A program made the translations under genes and the position numbers. The notes beneath the pieces are model-generated. The model made no database searches and was not told where the DNA came from. It worked only from the letters and a program-made list of their open reading frames with translations. A stretch of 64,000 nt of DNA from NCBI RefSeq assembly GCF_000875975.1, contig NZ_BAWW01000066.1, positions 682,001 to 746,000 on the forward strand. The letters run 5' to 3'. Positions within the stretch are counted from its first letter, which is position 1. Each line of letters opens with the position of its first letter. Below, piece after piece: positions 33,866-43,400 of this stretch. Origin of the DNA: Parachlamydia acanthamoebae. GTDB lineage: Bacteria > Chlamydiota > Chlamydiia > Chlamydiales > Parachlamydiaceae.

Positions 33866-34607
33866 AGCGGAACCTTTCTTCTAACTTTTTACTCAACAAA
33901 GATATTGGCAAAGTCAAAACCAGATAGCCAAGAGCGAGGGGAAAGAAGCTTTCCAAAGTGCTATAAGTGGCGCTATTGATTTGCTGTGCTGTGTTGGTTA
34001 ATTCGTTAATACCAATGATTGATAGAAGGGAAGAATCTTTAATGATGGAAGCAAATTGTCCTGCTAAAGGAGGAAGCGTTTGGCTCACAGCTTGTGGAAA
34101 AATAATAAAACGATAGGTTTGAAAAGGTGTTAAGCAAATTGCTCTGGCGGATTCAAGTTGTGTACTGCTGATGCTTTCGATGCCCGCGCGGATCATTTCA
34201 GCAATATAAGCGCCACTGAACAATGACAAGGAAAGAACCCCAACAATTAAGCGATTTTCTAGACCCACGGCATGAGCCACCACATAATAAAAAACCAGAA
34301 TTTGCACTAATAAAGGAGTGCCCCGAATAAATTCAATGTAGCCAGTCGCTAAGTAACGAAAAAATGGAATAGCAGAAAGCTTGGAAAAAGCTGCAATGCA
34401 GCCAATAATCAGACTCAAAATCAAGCAAATTCCGGATAAATAGACCGTGTTCAACCATCCTTTAAGAAATAATTCTCGGTATTCCCATACCGATGACCAG
34501 TCATAGGCTTGAGAATAAAAAATCGTGTAGCACAGAAGAGCCAAAAGAACAATAGCTAGCGAAAGTTGAAAAAATAAAGATATTTTATGCCAAATGGAAG
34601 TCTGCAT
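33855..34607 (-). CDS. Polar amino-acid ABC importer, permease
   Basis: A 250-residue membrane permease of the HisM/GlnP group. One N-terminal helix is followed by a core of five, with GWLNTVYLSGICLILSLIIG, YIEFIRGTPLLVQILVFYYV and the EAA-type coupling loop LESARAICLTPFQTYRFIIF followed by PQAVSQTLPPLAGQFASIIK. It forms the channel for amino acids delivered by the binding protein 19 bases upstream. The gene overlaps the ATPase start by 11 bases. Confidence 0.9.
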   Translation of the reverse strand: MQTSIWHKISLFFQLSLAIVLLALLCYTIFYSQAYDWSSVWEYRELFLKGWLNTVYLSGICLILSLIIGCIAAFSKLSAIPFFRYLATGYIEFIRGTPLLVQILVFYYVVAHAVGLENRLIVGVLSLSLFSGAYIAEMIRAGIESISSTQLESARAICLTPFQTYRFIIFPQAVSQTLPPLAGQFASIIKDSSLLSIIGINELTNTAQQINSATYSTLESFFPLALGYLVLTLPISLLSKKLEERFRYET

Positions 34608-34625
34608 GTCGGTTTCCTTAAATGC

Positions 34626-35417
34626 TTACATAAAAAAGGGAATGCCCATTTCTTCAAATGCGGCCATTTGCGGTCCTAGAAAGAGACGGCCCAATTTTTT
34701 GATGCCTCCTTCTTTCTTAAATTCCTTAAGGAATTGATTGACCTGCTCTAGGAGAGCTGTGTTTCCCTTTTTAATTCCAATGCCCCAATCTTCCTGAGTA
34801 AACGGATGAAGAAGCGCACGCGTGGTATTGGGATTTTTTTTCCAATTTTGAAAAACCGAAAGTTGATCGTAGATAAAAGCATCCGCTTTTCCTTGCACCA
34901 CTTCCATTACACAGGACGTTTCCTTATCTAAAACAACCACTTGAGCTTGCGATAAATGCTTACGTGCGTAGACCTCGCCACTTGTGCCCGATTTGACCAC
35001 AAATTTGAACTTAGATTGATTTCCCTCTGCAATAGAAGATAAGGGTGAATTTTTGCTGACCAATAGGCAAAGTCCTACAGAGAGATAAGGATTTGAAAAA
35101 TCGATCGAAGCACTGCGCTGTTTGGTGATGGACATAGAGGAAATGATCAAGTCAATTTTGTCTGTTTTTAAGGCTGGAATGAGCCCAACAAAAGGGATGT
35201 TTTCAATTTTTACAGGACGATTTAGATAACGTCCCAATGCATACCCTATTTCGACGCTGATGCCTGCAGGCCTTCCTTCTTGATCAATCATCTCAAAAGG
35301 GGGATAAGCGAGCTCCATTCCAATCATTAATGGAGTTTCTTGAGCTCGAAGAGGGACAAAAAATATCCCAAAAATGAATAACCAAGACAGAATGCGAATG
35401 GGGCGCAGGGCAAGCAT
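34626..35417 (-). CDS. Periplasmic amino-acid-binding protein (ArtJ/GlnH-like)
   Basis: A bacterial extracellular solute-binding protein (family 3), 263 residues from the ATG at 35417. A signal peptide is visible (LSWLFIFGIFFVPLRAQ). The mature part starts TPLMIGMELAYPPFEMIDQE, followed by GISVEIGYALGRYLNRPV, LIPALKTDKIDLIISSMSIT and the hinge KFVVKSGTSGEVYARKHL. The open frame extends to 35459, but AAGGAAAG sits just before the inner ATG, which also gives the better signal peptide. It heads the three-gene importer. Chlamydial ArtJ binds arginine, and the TGTSG and DLIIS patterns are compatible. Confidence 0.9.
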   Translation of the reverse strand: MLALRPIRILSWLFIFGIFFVPLRAQETPLMIGMELAYPPFEMIDQEGRPAGISVEIGYALGRYLNRPVKIENIPFVGLIPALKTDKIDLIISSMSITKQRSASIDFSNPYLSVGLCLLVSKNSPLSSIAEGNQSKFKFVVKSGTSGEVYARKHLSQAQVVVLDKETSCVMEVVQGKADAFIYDQLSVFQNWKKNPNTTRALLHPFTQEDWGIGIKKGNTALLEQVNQFLKEFKKEGGIKKLGRLFLGPQMAAFEEMGIPFFM

Positions 35418-35490
35418 GATCTTTCCTTTCTGTTGAAGCATGTCAGCGCTGAACCTCAACAGCAGGTTGAAGCATCACGAAGAAAAGCTT

Positions 35491-35519
35491 AAAGGGAGAG
35501 AAGTATTTTCTCTCCCTTT
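35491..35519 (-). terminator. Strong hairpin between htrA and the amino-acid importer
   Basis: A perfect 11-base stem AAAGGGAGAGA (35491-35501) / TCTCTCCCTTT (35509-35519) with a seven-base loop. It lies six bases after the htrA stop codon. On the minus strand it is followed by AAGCTTTTC, a modest T-rich tract, so it should end the htrA message before the importer operon begins. Confidence 0.75.
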
Positions 35520-35524
35520 TGTAA

Positions 35525-36982
35525 TTAATCGACTTTAATAGAAACGAAGCGGGTAAATCCACCTTGCTTAATTAAGAGTAAAACAGGTTTTGAGGGATCG
35601 CTGTCTTTCAGAATTTGTTGGAATTCTGCCACAGTTGTCACCGTATTTTGATTTACAGCCACAAGAATGGCACCAGGGCGAATACCTGCAATATAGGCAG
35701 GGCTGCCGGGACGTACTTGTGTAATCAAAAGACCACCCTTGAGTCCTGAAATGCCCAACTTTTGGGCCGTCTCTGGTGTGATGTTTTCAACCTCTAGGCC
35801 AATTTTGTTGTCGGCGGCAATGAGTTGAGAAGGATGCTCAGGAAATGTTCCAACATCAATTGGAATTTCTAACGTTTTGCCTTCTCGTAAAATTGTTAAG
35901 TTCAGCTTTGTCCCTGGTTTCATAAAGGAAACAGCTTTACGTAAAGCTGAAATATGTGCGACGGGATGGTTGTCATATTTTAAGACAATATCGCCCTGAC
36001 GCAACCCCGCTTTTTCTGCAGGGGATCCTTTAGAAATATCTGAGATTAAGGCACCTTCCATTTTGGTCAAACCAAAAGCTTGGGCGAGATTTTGATCAAT
36101 CTTTTGCAAGGTGACGCCAATAAAGCCTCTTGTGGCTGAACCGCTCGAAATTAATTGATCCATAATATTTTGGGCGATGTTGCTTGGGATGGCAAAGCCG
36201 ATGCCCATATAGCCCCCTTGATTGCTGACGATGGCTGTGTTGATTCCGACAACCTCCCCTTTCATATCTAAAAGAGGCCCACCAGAGTTACCTCGGTTAA
36301 TAGCTGCATCTGTTTGAATGAAGTCTTCAATTGTTGCAATGTCTAGGTTATCCCGTCCTGTGGCGCTGATCACCCCGACTGTTAATGATGCTTGCAATCC
36401 CAGCGGATTTCCAATAGCAATGGCCCATTGACCTGGCTGCAATTCATCTGAATCGGCCAGTTTAAGATAGGGTAGACTTTCAGCTTCAATCTTTAGAACG
36501 GCAATATCGGTATTTTTGTCTTTACCAACAACTTTTGCGGGAAATTCACGCCCATCAACCAACATGGCCGTAATTTCCTTGGCGTCTGTAATCACGTGGT
36601 TATTTGTTAAAATATACCCATTATCAGAGACAATAAATCCAGAGGCTTGACCTACTTGATCTTGAGAAGATTTTTTCTCGTTCGATTTAGGTAATCCGAA
36701 GAATTGTTGCCAAAAGTTTTCATTAAATAAGTCTGTTTCATCTCGCTCTGATTTCTGAAAGGGAGATGAAGGTGCGATTTTGACGCGGATCGATACTACC
36801 GCTGGTGTTGCTTTTTTGGCCACATCCACAAAATCGAGAGCCATAATTTTGGGGCTTTCATGCTGCTGCTGAATTTCCGTCGTTGTGGCGGAAAAAGCAG
36901 GATGAACATACAGGGAAAAAGTCGTTAAAAGAAGACTGCAGAAAATTTTTTCAAATTGTGTAAAGGAAGATTTAAAATTCAT
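35525..36982 (-). CDS. htrA: Periplasmic serine protease HtrA/DegP
   Basis: A 485-residue envelope protease/chaperone that degrades misfolded outer-membrane and periplasmic proteins. A signal peptide (residues 1-31, IFCSLLLTTFSLYVHPAFSA) precedes the trypsin-like domain with the triad H129 (TNNHVIT), D159 (NTDIAVLKI) and S233 (GNSGGPL). PDZ1 follows at about 275-365 (TRGFIGVTLQ, GSPAEKAGLRQGDIV) and PDZ2 at about 390-480 (RPGSPAYIAGIRPGAILVAV). This is the full DegP/DegQ layout. In Chlamydia HtrA is an essential stress protease and can reach the host cell. The gene stands alone between hairpin and promoter spacer. Confidence 0.94.
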   Translation of the reverse strand: MNFKSSFTQFEKIFCSLLLTTFSLYVHPAFSATTTEIQQQHESPKIMALDFVDVAKKATPAVVSIRVKIAPSSPFQKSERDETDLFNENFWQQFFGLPKSNEKKSSQDQVGQASGFIVSDNGYILTNNHVITDAKEITAMLVDGREFPAKVVGKDKNTDIAVLKIEAESLPYLKLADSDELQPGQWAIAIGNPLGLQASLTVGVISATGRDNLDIATIEDFIQTDAAINRGNSGGPLLDMKGEVVGINTAIVSNQGGYMGIGFAIPSNIAQNIMDQLISSGSATRGFIGVTLQKIDQNLAQAFGLTKMEGALISDISKGSPAEKAGLRQGDIVLKYDNHPVAHISALRKAVSFMKPGTKLNLTILREGKTLEIPIDVGTFPEHPSQLIAADNKIGLEVENITPETAQKLGISGLKGGLLITQVRPGSPAYIAGIRPGAILVAVNQNTVTTVAEFQQILKDSDPSKPVLLLIKQGGFTRFVSIKVD

Positions 36983-37099
36983 AGCGCTGTTTGCTCCTAT
37001 TGATTTTTATTTCTTTAAGAAATCATGATTCTATCTATTGATGGAAATTCATGCAATGCTCAAGCTTACGTGCAATCTATCTATTTTAATGGAATTTCT

Positions 37100-37627
37100 A
37101 TGATTAAAATTCGCACGAGTATTGACCCTGCATTTAAACGAAAAAAATTACTGAGAGGCACCTTGATTGCCGGTTGCGGAGCCTTGATTTTATTTGCAGG
37201 TATGTTTCTTCCGCCCCTTCAGTTAGGCAAATGGGGATTGTGGATATTTCTTGTGGGAACTTTGTTGATAGCTTTAGGATTACTTCCTTATCGAAGACTG
37301 ACTCTTTTAGAAACGACTCCTAATGAGCTGATACTTGAACAAGATGCTCTCTACTTTAATCAACGAGGTCATCCAGCTTTAATGATTCCGCTTGAAAGTG
37401 TGGAAAAATTGACCTGTGGTAAAGAAAGAGATCAGATCGGGTTATTTGTTTCTTTAAAGCGACCACTCCCTCAAAAGGTGCAGCTTTTATCAAATCGTTT
37501 AGATAATGAAAGTTGTCAGTGGGTAGGGAATACAAGTGCTATTTTTTTCCCTCATTTTAGCCGACGCTCCTGTAATTATTTGATCGAAGAGTTTCAGGAA
37601 ATACACTCTTTAGATGAAGATGAATAA
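37100..37627 (+). CDS. Small membrane protein with two helices, unknown
   Basis: About 175 residues from the ATG at 37100 (MIKIRTSIDPAFKRKKLL); an in-frame ATG at 37025 would add 25 residues. No strong ribosome site separates the two. Two hydrophobic helices follow the basic start (RGTLIAGCGALILFAGMFLP and GLWIFLVGTLLIALGLLPYR), then a cytoplasmic domain with ETTPNELILEQDALYFNQRG that looks like a PH-like/YdbT-type beta domain (weak). It is divergent from htrA and about 98 bases before the symporter gene on the same strand. No function assigned. Confidence 0.55.
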   Translation: MIKIRTSIDPAFKRKKLLRGTLIAGCGALILFAGMFLPPLQLGKWGLWIFLVGTLLIALGLLPYRRLTLLETTPNELILEQDALYFNQRGHPALMIPLESVEKLTCGKERDQIGLFVSLKRPLPQKVQLLSNRLDNESCQWVGNTSAIFFPHFSRRSCNYLIEEFQEIHSLDEDE

Positions 37628-37725
37628 AAGTCTGCATTCAGCTGCATCTGACTCTTCCACTTAAAGATTTTTTCGTTTATAATTTTTACAGTTATAAATC
37701 TTTACACCTTCATTTACTTAAACTT

Positions 37726-39018
37726 ATGAAAAACAACATCCTTTTTCAAGTATTTGGATCTATCTTTTTAGCTGTGATTGCTGGACTTATGACAGGCCCA
37801 GACCGAGCGATTTTTGGCGTGACATATCTTCAGTTGTTTACTTTGATTGGTCAACTTTTTTTGAATGCCCTGACTTTAGTTGTCGTTCCTCTTGTTGCCT
37901 CTTCCATTATCATCGGAACAGCTCGATTGGGTTCAGAAGGATCTTTTGGGAAATTGGGAGTTAAAACGTTTGGTTACTTCATGACAACAAGTTTGTTAGC
38001 GATTGTAACTGGTTGGTTATTAATGATGGCTTTCAGCCCGGGAAGTTTGCAAGAAAGTCCTGCCGCCTTGGTTTCTGTTGCCGAGAAAGCACGCTTAGTC
38101 GCATTGGAGCAGCAAACCCAAGGGAACGTTTTTAGCACAATTGAGCAAATTCTATTTAAAATTGTGCCTTCGAATATCTTAGCTGTGGCTTCTCAAGGTC
38201 AAATGCTTGGATTGATTTTTTTCAGTTTGTTGTTTGGATTCTTCAGTGCAAAAATTGAGCCTGAAGCAGCGTCGATTGTGCAAGGATTTTGGAGAGGAAT
38301 TTTCCAGATTATGATGAAAATGACGCAAATGGTCATGAAGGCTTTGCCCATCGGCGTTTTTGGATTGGTGGCAAAAGTTGTGGCTAGCACAGGTTTAGAT
38401 TCTGTAAAACCTGTTGGGATGTTTTTTTTAGTTGTGATCCTCGGGTTATTGATTCACGGATTGATTATCCTTCCGCTTATGTTACGTTTTATTGGGGGCG
38501 TAAATCCTTTCCTGCATTTTCGCGCCATTGCTCCCGCTTTATTAACGGCTTTTTCAACGAGCTCTACTGCCGCAACATTGCCAATTACGATTGACTGTGT
38601 GGAAAAACGTGCGGGTGTTTCTAACCGAATCTGTAGTTTTACAATTCCTTTAGCAAGTTCTGTCAATCTTTCCGGATCAGCCTTGTATGTATGCTGTGCG
38701 GTCCTTTTTTCTGCGCAAGTTTATGGGATTCATTTAAGCTTTGTTACTCAGCTATTAGTTGTTTTGATGACCTTGCTGACCTCCCTAGGAGTGGCAGGAA
38801 TTCCTTCAGCTAGTTTGATCTCTGTGTTGATGATTTTACAGACCCTTGGATTACCTGCGGATGCCATTGGAATGATTCTAGCCGTTGAACGATTGCTGGA
38901 CATGAGCCGCTCTGTCGTGAACGTATTTGGCAATACCTGCTGCGCCGTTTTGGTAGCCCGTTCTGAAGGAGAAGCAACAGATTTAATTAAACATCTTAAA
39001 ACCTCGATTTCGGCGTGA
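37726..39018 (+). CDS. Dicarboxylate/amino-acid:cation symporter (DAACS)
   Basis: A 430-residue sodium- or proton-coupled symporter of the GltP/GltT/DctA type. It shows MTGPDRAIFG, the helix 2-3 region NALTLVVVPLVASSIIIGTA, the serine-rich re-entrant loop LLTAFSTSSTAATLPITIDC (SSSTAAT type), the second loop IPLASSVNLSGSALYVCCAV (residue pattern of HP/TM7 NMDGT, here modified to NLSGS) and the C-terminal VAGIPSASLISVLMIL and MSRSVVNVFGNTCCAVLVAR. It probably imports glutamate, aspartate or dicarboxylates from the host. The NMDGT motif being NLSGS points to a neutral-amino-acid or variant specificity. Its last bases overlap the mnmA reading frame region. Confidence 0.85.
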   Translation: MKNNILFQVFGSIFLAVIAGLMTGPDRAIFGVTYLQLFTLIGQLFLNALTLVVVPLVASSIIIGTARLGSEGSFGKLGVKTFGYFMTTSLLAIVTGWLLMMAFSPGSLQESPAALVSVAEKARLVALEQQTQGNVFSTIEQILFKIVPSNILAVASQGQMLGLIFFSLLFGFFSAKIEPEAASIVQGFWRGIFQIMMKMTQMVMKALPIGVFGLVAKVVASTGLDSVKPVGMFFLVVILGLLIHGLIILPLMLRFIGGVNPFLHFRAIAPALLTAFSTSSTAATLPITIDCVEKRAGVSNRICSFTIPLASSVNLSGSALYVCCAVLFSAQVYGIHLSFVTQLLVVLMTLLTSLGVAGIPSASLISVLMILQTLGLPADAIGMILAVERLLDMSRSVVNVFGNTCCAVLVARSEGEATDLIKHLKTSISA

Positions 39019-39023
39019 TTCCT

Positions 39024-40151
39024 ATGTCATCTCAAAAAACTGTTGTCGTTGGAATGTCAGGAGGGGTAGACTCCTCGGTTTCTGCTCTTCTTCTGAAAGA
39101 ACAAGGCTACAATGTCATTGGCATGTTTATGAAGAATTGGGATGAAACAGATGAAAATGGCGTTTGCCCAGCTACACGTGATTTTGAAGATGTTGTCAGA
39201 GTATGTGACCAAATTTCCATTCCTTACTACTCTGTGAATTTTGTTAAAGAGTATTGGGATAACGTTTTTTCCCATTTTATCGAAGAACTCAAGCAAGGGC
39301 ATACTCCTAATCCGGATATCCTATGTAATCGGGAAATCAAGTTTAAAGTCATGCTGGATAAAGCTCTTCAATTAGGGGCTGATTTCCTCGCAACAGGGCA
39401 TTATTGTCGCAATTATCTCGCCGAGAGCCATACCCAGTTGCTCAAGGGGCTAGATCCTGGCAAAGATCAAAGCTATTTTTTGTATGCGATTTCTCAACGT
39501 GCATTGCATCGTGCTTTATTTCCAATTGGAAATTTACAGAAAAGTGAGGTACGGGAGATTGCGCGAAAACATGGACTTTCCACTTCAGAAAAAAAAGATA
39601 GTACGGGTATCTGTTTTATTGGTAAAAGAGACTTTAAACAGTTTTTAGGGCAATATCTGTCTTTTCAAAAAGGGAACTTTGAAAATGTTAAAGGAGATGT
39701 TGTAGGACAACACGATGGAGTTGCTTACTATACCATTGGACAACGCAAAGGTTTAGGCATTGGAGGCCAAGGGGATGCTTGGTTTGTCGTTGGGAAAGAT
39801 GTGGAGCGAAATGTTGTGGTGATTGATCAAGGAACCCACCATCCCGCCCTTTATGCCAGCACTTTGACGGCGACCGATTTACACTGGCATTCTCCGGAAC
39901 TCCCTAAAACGCCTTTTACTTGCCGAGCGAAGATTCGCTATCGACAGACTGATCAAGATTGCGTGATTGAAAAAATGAGCGAAGGTAGAGTCGAGGTTCG
40001 TTTTCCGATTCCTCAGCGTGCGATTACTCCGAGGCAGTCGATTGTTTTTTATGACGAACATGTTTGTTTAGGTGGAGCGATCATCGAAAGGGCTGGACCT
40101 ACCTTGCACGAGCTAGGCTTAAGCGTCCCTATCCAAAGCGAATCTTTCTAA
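39024..40151 (+). CDS. mnmA: tRNA-specific 2-thiouridylase MnmA
   Basis: A 375-residue enzyme that thiolates U34 of tRNAs for Lys, Glu and Gln. It has an N-terminal PP-loop VGMSGGVDSSVSALLL, NPDILCNREIKF with the catalytic cysteine, ATGHYCR, the second active cysteine in STGICFIGKRDF, then the central TIGQRKGLGIGG and the C-terminal beta-barrel. An upstream GTG at 39015 overlaps the symporter stop, but the ATG at 39024 (MSSQKTVVVG) fits the family N-terminus. The length is usual for MnmA. A large hairpin overlaps its stop codon. Confidence 0.94.
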   Translation: MSSQKTVVVGMSGGVDSSVSALLLKEQGYNVIGMFMKNWDETDENGVCPATRDFEDVVRVCDQISIPYYSVNFVKEYWDNVFSHFIEELKQGHTPNPDILCNREIKFKVMLDKALQLGADFLATGHYCRNYLAESHTQLLKGLDPGKDQSYFLYAISQRALHRALFPIGNLQKSEVREIARKHGLSTSEKKDSTGICFIGKRDFKQFLGQYLSFQKGNFENVKGDVVGQHDGVAYYTIGQRKGLGIGGQGDAWFVVGKDVERNVVVIDQGTHHPALYASTLTATDLHWHSPELPKTPFTCRAKIRYRQTDQDCVIEKMSEGRVEVRFPIPQRAITPRQSIVFYDEHVCLGGAIIERAGPTLHELGLSVPIQSESF

Positions 40152-40184
40152 ATTTGCCGCTCCAATTGCTTAGAGCGGCAAATT
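40151..40184. terminator. Long hairpin after mnmA
   Basis: A perfect 12-base stem AATTTGCCGCTC (40151-40162) / GAGCGGCAAATT (40173-40184) with a ten-base loop, starting at the last base of mnmA. Neither side has a strong T-tract (CTAAAA on the plus side, TAGAAAG on the minus side). It can act as a bidirectional end for mnmA and for the broken minus-strand gene next to it. Confidence 0.6.
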
Positions 40185-40190
40185 CTAAAA

Positions 40191-40352
40191 CTAGCGACTG
40201 GCTTCGACGAGTTTTTGAGTTGTGACTTCATAAACAAGCTCTAGAGACTATTTTGGACTACGATCTCTATCTAGCCAATTAATGGTTCTTTGCAAATCAT
40301 TAATCACATCCATGCAAAGACCTTCGTTTTCTCGATTGGTGATTCTGTGCAC
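40191..40352 (-). pseudogene. C-terminal gene remnant with one internal stop
   Basis: On the minus strand from about 40352 to the TAG at 40191 a 54-codon frame reads VHRITNRENEG, MDVINDLQRTINWLDRDRS, then an in-frame TAG, then SLELVYEVTTQKLVEASR. The stop sits right before the hairpin at 40151-40184, as expected for a gene end. Upstream the frame is closed and nothing continues it. It looks like the last quarter of a lost gene; the family is not recognised. Confidence 0.4.
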
Positions 40353-40430
40353 AAGCTATACTAAACGTGGACAAAAGGCTATGAATGAAGCGGTTTTTTT
40401 TCTTCAGTTTTTACTGAGTTTTAATGATCT

Positions 40431-43400
40431 TTAATAATCAGGGCTTGGGTAGCTTTGCAGAAATTTAATTCCCAATATCTTGAGAAGATCTGTATAAGTT
40501 ACCCACCCGATCAAATGGTCAATGAGAGGGATTCCTTTTAGGGTTCCCACATAGCTGACATTCGAAGTTTGGGAAAAAATTCCTTTAATATAGCCTACAG
40601 GGTCAAATAAAGACACTCCATCTCGCTTGCTAACGTAGTTGAGGACATTTTCAAAACCTTGATTAGAAAAAAGCGTGGGAGATCCTATCGTAAAAATTCT
40701 CAACATCCGCTTCTCTTCAGGTGTTAGTAATTGAGCAGCCGTAAAAGTATCTGTACCGCCTAAACTGTGTGCATAATGGATAATGAGGCCCCCATTTTCG
40801 GTTCCACCCATCTCTTGAATCATGTCTTTCCAGGTACGTGCGAGCTGTCGAACATGGGGAGAAAGGTACCCAATTTTTGACATGAAGGCTTGTAATAAAT
40901 CAGGAAAAAGACCTTGGGTGGGGCGAAAGACATAATGAATATTTTCTCCTCCATGCGTTTCAGATACAATCCGCAGGGTCGAACTAAAATCTTCGTACGT
41001 ATTTAATATTCCATTGATCATGGTGACTCGTACTTGATCACTAAATTCTCCATGCCCATAGGTGCCAGTTTCAGAAGGATAAATATAAAAGCCTGTCAAA
41101 TTAAAGAAAGGGCGTGCGATGAGGTGCTCAGAGCATTTTTTTAAACAACGTTTTAACGAAGATGATCCAAAAGGTAATGCGAGCCATTGGGTGAAATTTG
41201 CATATTTCTGAAAGGCTGTTTTGAGTGAAAATAGCCCATATAAATCGACATGATTAAGAGGGTTATTATTGACATAGGTGTAAAAATTTGGAGAGTCTGC
41301 GCGTAAGGGATCTGGAGTAAGCCAGCGTCCGTTTTTAGGATCATAAAATCTTTTTCCAAAGAAAATCAATTGCGTTTCGTCTTCTCGATATTTACTAGAA
41401 AATCTCCAAGGATTTGCTGATGGGCTCAATGGCACTTGTTCATTTTTTGCATTGTAAATCTGTTCCTCTCCAAAAGCAGAATATTGGTAGCTTTCCACAA
41501 TCTCAGCTGTTTCAGTATCGACTAAACAAGTGATAGAGCCTCGATGATCACAAATAGGAGCGTACACATGGCCGTGAATTTCCAAGGCAATAGCAGCTCC
41601 AATTTCAGCTCCCATTCCCTGACCTAAAATGCGTAGTTTTTGGATATTGCCTTCTGGATCGATTTCTCCAATTTCACGGTCTTCGTCGTATAAAAAGTGG
41701 ATTTGATGGTGTGTTTGCCATTCATTTTCCGAAACATTAAAAACTTTAATAAGCTTAGAAAGACGTCGATTGAAACAGTCATATTGATATTCGATGAGAT
41801 ATTGATGATCTGTTTTGAGTTGAATTAAACGGTCTAAAGCATCGTAAGTATAGGAAATATGTTGTTGACTTTGAATTTGAGCTGTACAGTTTCCATTGGG
41901 ATCATACTCAAAAGATTGCTCAGAAGTATCTAAAAGTTGAAATAAATCGTCATATTGATATGCGATATGATCTTTTTCCTGACATTGGAATAGGGAATCA
42001 AAAAGATAAGAATGCTCGAAGTAAGAAGATTCCTCCTGGATGAGCTGGTCCAAGCAATCATACGAATACTGCGCATTTAAAGTCTCATTGTTGTGAGTGA
42101 TGATGGTTGCTTTAAGATTATCTGCAGTATCATAAAATAATTTTTCCTTAAAAAAAGGAGAATTGATCTCTTCACAGCGTCCGTCCTTATTATACTGATA
42201 ATGGATTGTTCCCAATCCTTGAATCAATTCCGAAGTTTCCAATTGTCCATGGATATCGAAAGAATAAGTATGCTGATAGCAAATTTTTCCTGATGGTGAG
42301 ACACGTTGAACTTTCTTAAGAAAAAGAGGGTTGTAGGTATAAATAACAGCTGAATCATCAGGAAGAATGACTTTAGTCTTTCTTCCTTTGGCATCATATT
42401 CATGGATCATCTGAAGACCGTTACCTAGTTCTTCATCAGTAAGAAGACCCGTAGAAGAGTAGGTTCTTTTAGTCGTCTGCTTTAAGCGATGATCAATCAA
42501 TTGGGTAATCCGGTTTGCTGAATCGTAGGCATAGGAATAATCAATGGTTCCGTCTGAAGAGAATAAATGCTCGATCAAACCCCTGCCATTATAGATGGCC
42601 ATAAGTTCAACGCCATTAGGCTTGATTGTTTTGACGAGTTTGTCCTTGTCGTAGATGTAATAGGTCGTACGCTGACAAGCAAGACCACTTCCTTCTATAT
42701 GCTTGAGCAAGTGGTTACCAGGGCCGTACTCCCATTCATGGATAATTGAATTTTTATCATTTTGCGATTTTTGCCAAATTTTGTTTCCGACAAGGTCATA
42801 ACGATATTCCTGCTTAAACAATAATTCTCCAGAAGAGGATGTTTTGGTCAATGCCACCATTCTTCCTAGTGCATCGTAAAGCAAGCTGATGAGGTTTCCA
42901 TTTTTATCTGTCTCTTCAAGCAGCAAAACATTTTGACCCAGGGAATTCACCCATCGTTTTTCGTTTAAAGGTTTTTTAGTCGACGTGTCAGTTTTGGTTT
43001 CATACAAAATTTTGCCTTGCTGGCTTTCTACTACTGAACCTTTTTGATGATAAATAGTCTTCGTATAATATTCTTTGTTGGGGGCGATCCATTCCTCGGT
43101 AGAGACAAGTTGTTCGGTTGCATCGTAATGACAAATCGTATGAACAGATGTATCGGCTGTATGTTGAATTTGTCCAATTTGTTTGCCAGAAGGGTCATAC
43201 AAGTGATCAATGACGACTCCTGAAGGCGCGATTACCGTCTTTAAGTTGCTTGTAGAATAAATGGCTTGAGTGCCTTGTATGAGAACACTTTGAGCATCAA
43301 GTAAGCTAGCTTTGGTGACCCTTCCTAAAAAATCTCTTTCGTAAACAATTGAGCACCCATTTTTCATGTTCCATCTTTTTAAAGACCCATCTAAAGAATA

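Noticed and set aside
37678-37690. TATAAT-like sequence upstream of the dicarboxylate symporter
   Set aside because: Such sequences are frequent in AT-rich spacers and no -35 element is placed correctly, so it is not listed as a promoter.
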